The position numbers were made by a program, and so were the translations under genes. This document shows positions 61,901-64,000 of a stretch of DNA of 64,000 bases, in pieces. The notes below the pieces were generated by a model. It made no database searches. It worked only from the letters and a program-made list of their open reading frames with translations, and had not been told where the DNA came from. Each line of letters opens with the position of its first letter. The first letter of the stretch is position 1. This stretch comes from Aureispira sp. CCB-QB1 (GTDB taxonomy: Bacteria > Bacteroidota > Bacteroidia > Chitinophagales > Saprospiraceae). The stretch covers positions 1 through 64,000 of the forward strand of contig NZ_JHBV01000013.1 of the NCBI RefSeq assembly GCF_000724545.1, read 5' to 3'.

Positions 61901-64000
61901 AAATGGCGATGGACGTGCGGATAATTATGCTGATGCGGATGGCGATGGTTTTAACGATGTAGTAGATGGCGATCCAACAAATGCTTTAGCGGCAGGAACA
62001 GATACGAATGGAGCGAATACATCGGATGCCTTACAATTGACAGGAACAGATACGAATGGCGATGGTGCGCCGAATAGCTATCCAGAAGGAGACATAGACG
62101 GTGATGGAGTGTTAGATCAATTAGATTTAGACGCAGATAACGATGGCATTCCAGATGTAGTAGAAGCAGGAGGAACGGATGCAAATGGCGATGGACGTGC
62201 GGATAATTATGCTGATGCGGATGGAGATGGTTTTAACGATGTGGTAGATGGCGACCCAACGAATGCATTGGCAGCAGGAACAGATACGAATGGGGCGAAT
62301 ACATCGGATGCCTTGCAATTGACAGGAACAGATACGAATGGCGATGGTGCGCCGAATAGCTATCCAGAAGGCGATACAGATGGCGATGGTGTTTTAGATC
62401 AATTAGATTTAGATGCAGATAACGATGGCATTCCAGATGTAGTAGAAGCAGGAGGAACGGATGTAAATGGCGATGGACGTGCGGATAATTATGCTGATGC
62501 GGATGGCGATGGTTTTAACGATGTGGTAGATGGCGACCCAACAAATGCTTTAGCAGTAGGAACAGATACGAATGGAGCGAATACATCGGATGCCTTGCAA
62601 TTGACGGGAACAGACACGAATGGCGATGGTGCGCCAAATAGTTATCCAGAAGGGGATGCGGATAGAGATGGTGTTCTAGATTACTTAGACTTAGATGCAG
62701 ATAACGATGGCATTCCAGATGTAGTGGAAGCAGGAGGAACGGATGTAAATGGCGATGGACGTGCGGATAATTATGCTGATGGGGATGGAGATGGTTTTAA
62801 CGATGTAGTAGATGGTGACCCAACCAATGCGTTGGCAGCAGGAACAGATACGAATGGAGCGAATACATCGGATGCCTTGCAGTTGACAGGTGAAGATATC
62901 AATGGTGATGGTGCGCCAAATAGCTATCCAGAAGGTGATACGGATGGAGATGGTGTTTTGGATCAATTAGATTTAGATGCAGATAACGACGGGATTCCAG
63001 ATGTAGTGGAAGTAGGTGGAACGGATGCAAATGGCGATGGACGTGCAGATAATTATGCTGATGCGGATGGAGATGGTTTTAACGATGTAGTAGATGGCGA
63101 TCCAACAAATGCTTTAGCGGCAGGAACGGATACGAATGGAGCGAATACATCAGATGCCTTGTTATTAACAGGGGCAGATACCAATGGTGATGGGAAACCA
63201 AACAGTATGCCTAACGGTGATTTGGATGGTGATAATGTATACAATCATTTGGATTTGGATGCCGACAACGATGGTATTTTGGATATCGAAGAAGCAGGCG
63301 GAACGGATGCGAATAGAGATGGTCAAGAAGATGCTTATGTGGATGCGGATGGAGATGGCTTTAATGATGTAGTTGATGGCGATCCAACGAATGCATTGGC
63401 AGCAGGAACAGATACAAACGGAGCGAATAGTGCCAATGCGACTACTCGAACAGGAGCTGATACGGATGGTGACGGTGCACCGAATAGCTATCCAAATGAC
63501 AACCAAGATGGTGATAACAATTATAACTTCTTGGATATAGATGCAGACAACGATGGTATTGTTGATAATACAGAAGGACAAGCAACTAGTGCTTACATCG
63601 CACCCGATAATAACGATGCGGATGGAGATGGAATAGACGATGCTTATGATAATGACGATGCTAATTTTGGTGGATCGGATTCAGGTATTATACCAAATAA
63701 TCAAGATGGCGCAGCAGATAATCCAGATTATCTAGATTTGGATACCGACAACGATGGTATCGCGGATGCTATTGAAGGGCATGATACAAATGGTGATGGT
63801 GTTGTAAATGGTGCCGATAGTCCAAATGCCAATACAGGCTTATCAGGTGGTACAACTGACGCGGATGGTGATGGTTTGTTGGATGGTTATGATAACAATA
63901 CAGCAAGTACCAATGCAACTAATACAGGATTGAATCCGAATGCTCATCCAGATGCTAAAAATGAGATTACAGTTGAGCGTGATTGGAGAGAGGGCAATAC
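58926..64000 (+). CDS. giant secreted repeat protein, 3' end beyond window
   Basis: An open frame of at least 1691 codons running off the window end. It begins with a signal peptide (MKRKIHAYQITFIRLLLVV... SQ, about 32 residues). Residues about 219-445 form a glycine-rich region with runs of GGGGGG. From about 455, dense DxDxDG-type calcium-binding (thrombospondin-type-3-like) motifs appear. A separate domain at about 578-758 (PFPFDFFGNTF, LNLNGWVSF-like NLNGWVSFD, TTTQLQLHEGTNEIRIV) has the pattern of a nidogen/GEVED-like sandwich. From 61314 the DxDxDG region turns into the 94-residue tandem array. A T9SS or type I tail would be expected beyond the window. Likely a calcium-stiffened adhesin or surface filament. 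Confidence 0.88.
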   Translation, partial: MKRKIHAYQITFIRLLLVVLISSHLPFKADSQTTISGVVNSYTNVTSVNVAPCESSITVGDASLFSPGDKALIIQMKGADVDLTNTAAFGSITNYNSAGLYEFFTIIDVNVGANTIVTGSFNNTYDPAGLVQLVRVPSYDNVTINGNLTGQAWNGTTGGVIAVYATNTVDLAADIDASQLGFRGITTPSSASNCLATDYSFNNTSPDGADKGEGIAITNANFARGRGAWANAGGGANIHNAGGGGGGNGGAGGRGGEQWQGCGNTLAAGPNQFATGGVGGHAMPIGPSFNRLFLGGTGGSGDSNNGFASNNTEGGGIVIIRASHLNGNGFTIRAIGGTVPVSANGAIDGGSGGGAGGSVCLDLQTIGASALTVDVHGGDGQDIDYRGDDAHGPGGGGGGGILWHNLPTLPANVVVVNNGGREGRMLQAPNAGTPNGALAGASGRVITSLVLQEIDDRDNDGLSASCDIDDDNDGIPDVVEICGLGATDFTCVGGTDPGLDDDGDGIINYRDPDYCVLNANGVCASMDTDGDGVPNHLDLDADNDGIADIIEAGGVDTDGDGVIDNVVDQRIPGGYSENSCSATPLTITSPTTIPGADDGTSTIPLPFPFDFFGNTFNGNLTVNLNGWVSFDAIAPGNTFNNVTFPNAAYTNTIAMNWTDIASHNGGIVRHGTNGTAPNRIFILEYVNVPFFSGTGTTTTQLQLHEGTNEIRIVTTNFNPSTGTNTMGLNQNGTTAYTITGRNNVAYTITTPECRGFTYTVGAIPNGLADIYDANPLPIFDTDGDGIPNFLDLDADNDGIPDIVEAGGTDANGDGRADNYTDEDNDGFNDVVDGDVGNNGTAENTSNALVLTGADGNNDGLPDSYPANDTDGDGILDYLDLDADNDGIPDVVEAGGTDVNGDGRADNYADADGDGFNDVVDGDPTNALAAGTDTNGANTSDALIVTGADTNGDGAPNSYPEGDTDGDGVLDYLDLDADNDGIPDVVEVGGTDVNGDGRADNYADADGDGFNDVVDGDPTNALAAGTDTNGANTSDALQLTGTDTNGDGAPNSYPEGDIDGDGVLDQLDLDADNDGIPDVVEAGGTDANGDGRADNYADADGDGFNDVVDGDPTNALAAGTDTNGANTSDALQLTGTDTNGDGAPNSYPEGDTDGDGVLDQLDLDADNDGIPDVVEAGGTDVNGDGRADNYADADGDGFNDVVDGDPTNALAVGTDTNGANTSDALQLTGTDTNGDGAPNSYPEGDADRDGVLDYLDLDADNDGIPDVVEAGGTDVNGDGRADNYADGDGDGFNDVVDGDPTNALAAGTDTNGANTSDALQLTGEDINGDGAPNSYPEGDTDGDGVLDQLDLDADNDGIPDVVEVGGTDANGDGRADNYADADGDGFNDVVDGDPTNALAAGTDTNGANTSDALLLTGADTNGDGKPNSMPNGDLDGDNVYNHLDLDADNDGILDIEEAGGTDANRDGQEDAYVDADGDGFNDVVDGDPTNALAAGTDTNGANSANATTRTGADTDGDGAPNSYPNDNQDGDNNYNFLDIDADNDGIVDNTEGQATSAYIAPDNNDADGDGIDDAYDNDDANFGGSDSGIIPNNQDGAADNPDYLDLDTDNDGIADAIEGHDTNGDGVVNGADSPNANTGLSGGTTDADGDGLLDGYDNNTASTNATNTGLNPNAHPDAKNEITVERDWREGN
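61578..63551 (+). repeat. 282-bp tandem repeat array (94-residue unit)
   Basis: The anchor encoding DNDGI recurs at 61578, 61860, 62142, 62424, 62706, 62988, 63270 and 63552, each exactly 282 bp apart, giving seven full units; the unit before (from 61314) is 264 bp. Each unit reads DGIPDVVEAGGTD, NGDGRADNYADADGDGFND, GDPTNALAAGTDTNGANTSDAL, GDGAPNSYPEGD (in short pieces). The five middle units are nearly identical at DNA level; the outer ones diverge. Differences are largely synonymous or conservative. Confidence 0.95.

Noticed and set aside
61951-63581. Several minus-strand open frames inside the repeat array (rich in Ile, Arg, Cys or Ser)
   Set aside because: They recur with the repeat period and are a by-product of the D/G-rich coding strand; the plus-strand frame is continuous across all of them.

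Overview
The window looks like a stretch of chromosome from a Bacteroidota bacterium, most plausibly a marine, gliding Saprospiraceae-type organism (Aureispira-like; this placement is inference). The grounds are AT-rich DNA, a SusC/SusD pair, two proteins with type IX secretion (T9SS) C-terminal sorting domains, a six-domain S1 protein behind a promoter of the Bacteroidota TTTG / TAnnTTTG type, many lipoproteins, and weak or absent Shine-Dalgarno sequences. No rRNA, tRNA, CRISPR array, complete insertion sequence or prophage was seen.

Layout. 0.3-6.7 kb: a lipoprotein, proC, an SRPBCC protein, a tight three-gene operon (DUF1214 protein, sulfotransferase, SDR) and malate dehydrogenase. 7.4-9.7 kb: a secreted M43-type metalloprotease. 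9.9-11.7 kb: two overlapping RlaP-type nucleotidyltransferases. 12.1-17.2 kb: an assimilatory sulfate-reduction operon (sulfite reductase, uroporphyrinogen methyltransferase, precorrin-2 dehydrogenase, DUF2061 membrane protein, APS/PAPS reductase). 17.4-28.6 kb: housekeeping genes (rpsA, LUD protein, ftsH, rsfS, birA, a CapA-like protein, a mutT-like gene, trxB). 29.2-30.3 kb: a gene-free tract full of inverted repeats ending in a plus-strand terminator, then an HNH protein and an acyl-CoA carboxylase beta subunit. 33.5-39.3 kb: an LRR protein, an alarmone-type HD hydrolase, a sirtuin, a NUDIX enzyme and a NatAB-like ABC exporter. 39.4-50.1 kb: secreted proteins, a TPR-like/DUF1697 fusion, an ArsR-controlled cluster, and yidD-rnpA. 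50.2-57.3 kb: a sodium symporter, SusD, SusC and a DUF2064 transferase. The window ends inside a giant secreted protein (58926 to beyond 64000) with a glycine-rich domain and a 282-bp tandem repeat array.

The strongest finding is the control region of the sulfate-reduction operon. Two successive short ORFs loaded with cysteine codons (12117-12182, run CCCSC; 12332-12433, nine Cys in 33 residues) are each followed by a strong intrinsic terminator. In each unit a segment 9-12 nt past the Cys run can pair with the 5' arm of its terminator. This is the architecture of a ribosome-mediated attenuator sensing charged Cys-tRNA, present twice in series before an operon that makes the sulfide needed for cysteine. 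Other points are the probable structured RNA at 29.8-30.3 kb, the precise 94-residue repeat of the giant surface protein, a large insertion inside the metalloprotease catalytic domain, the TPR-DUF1697 fusion, and small dispersed intergenic repeats.
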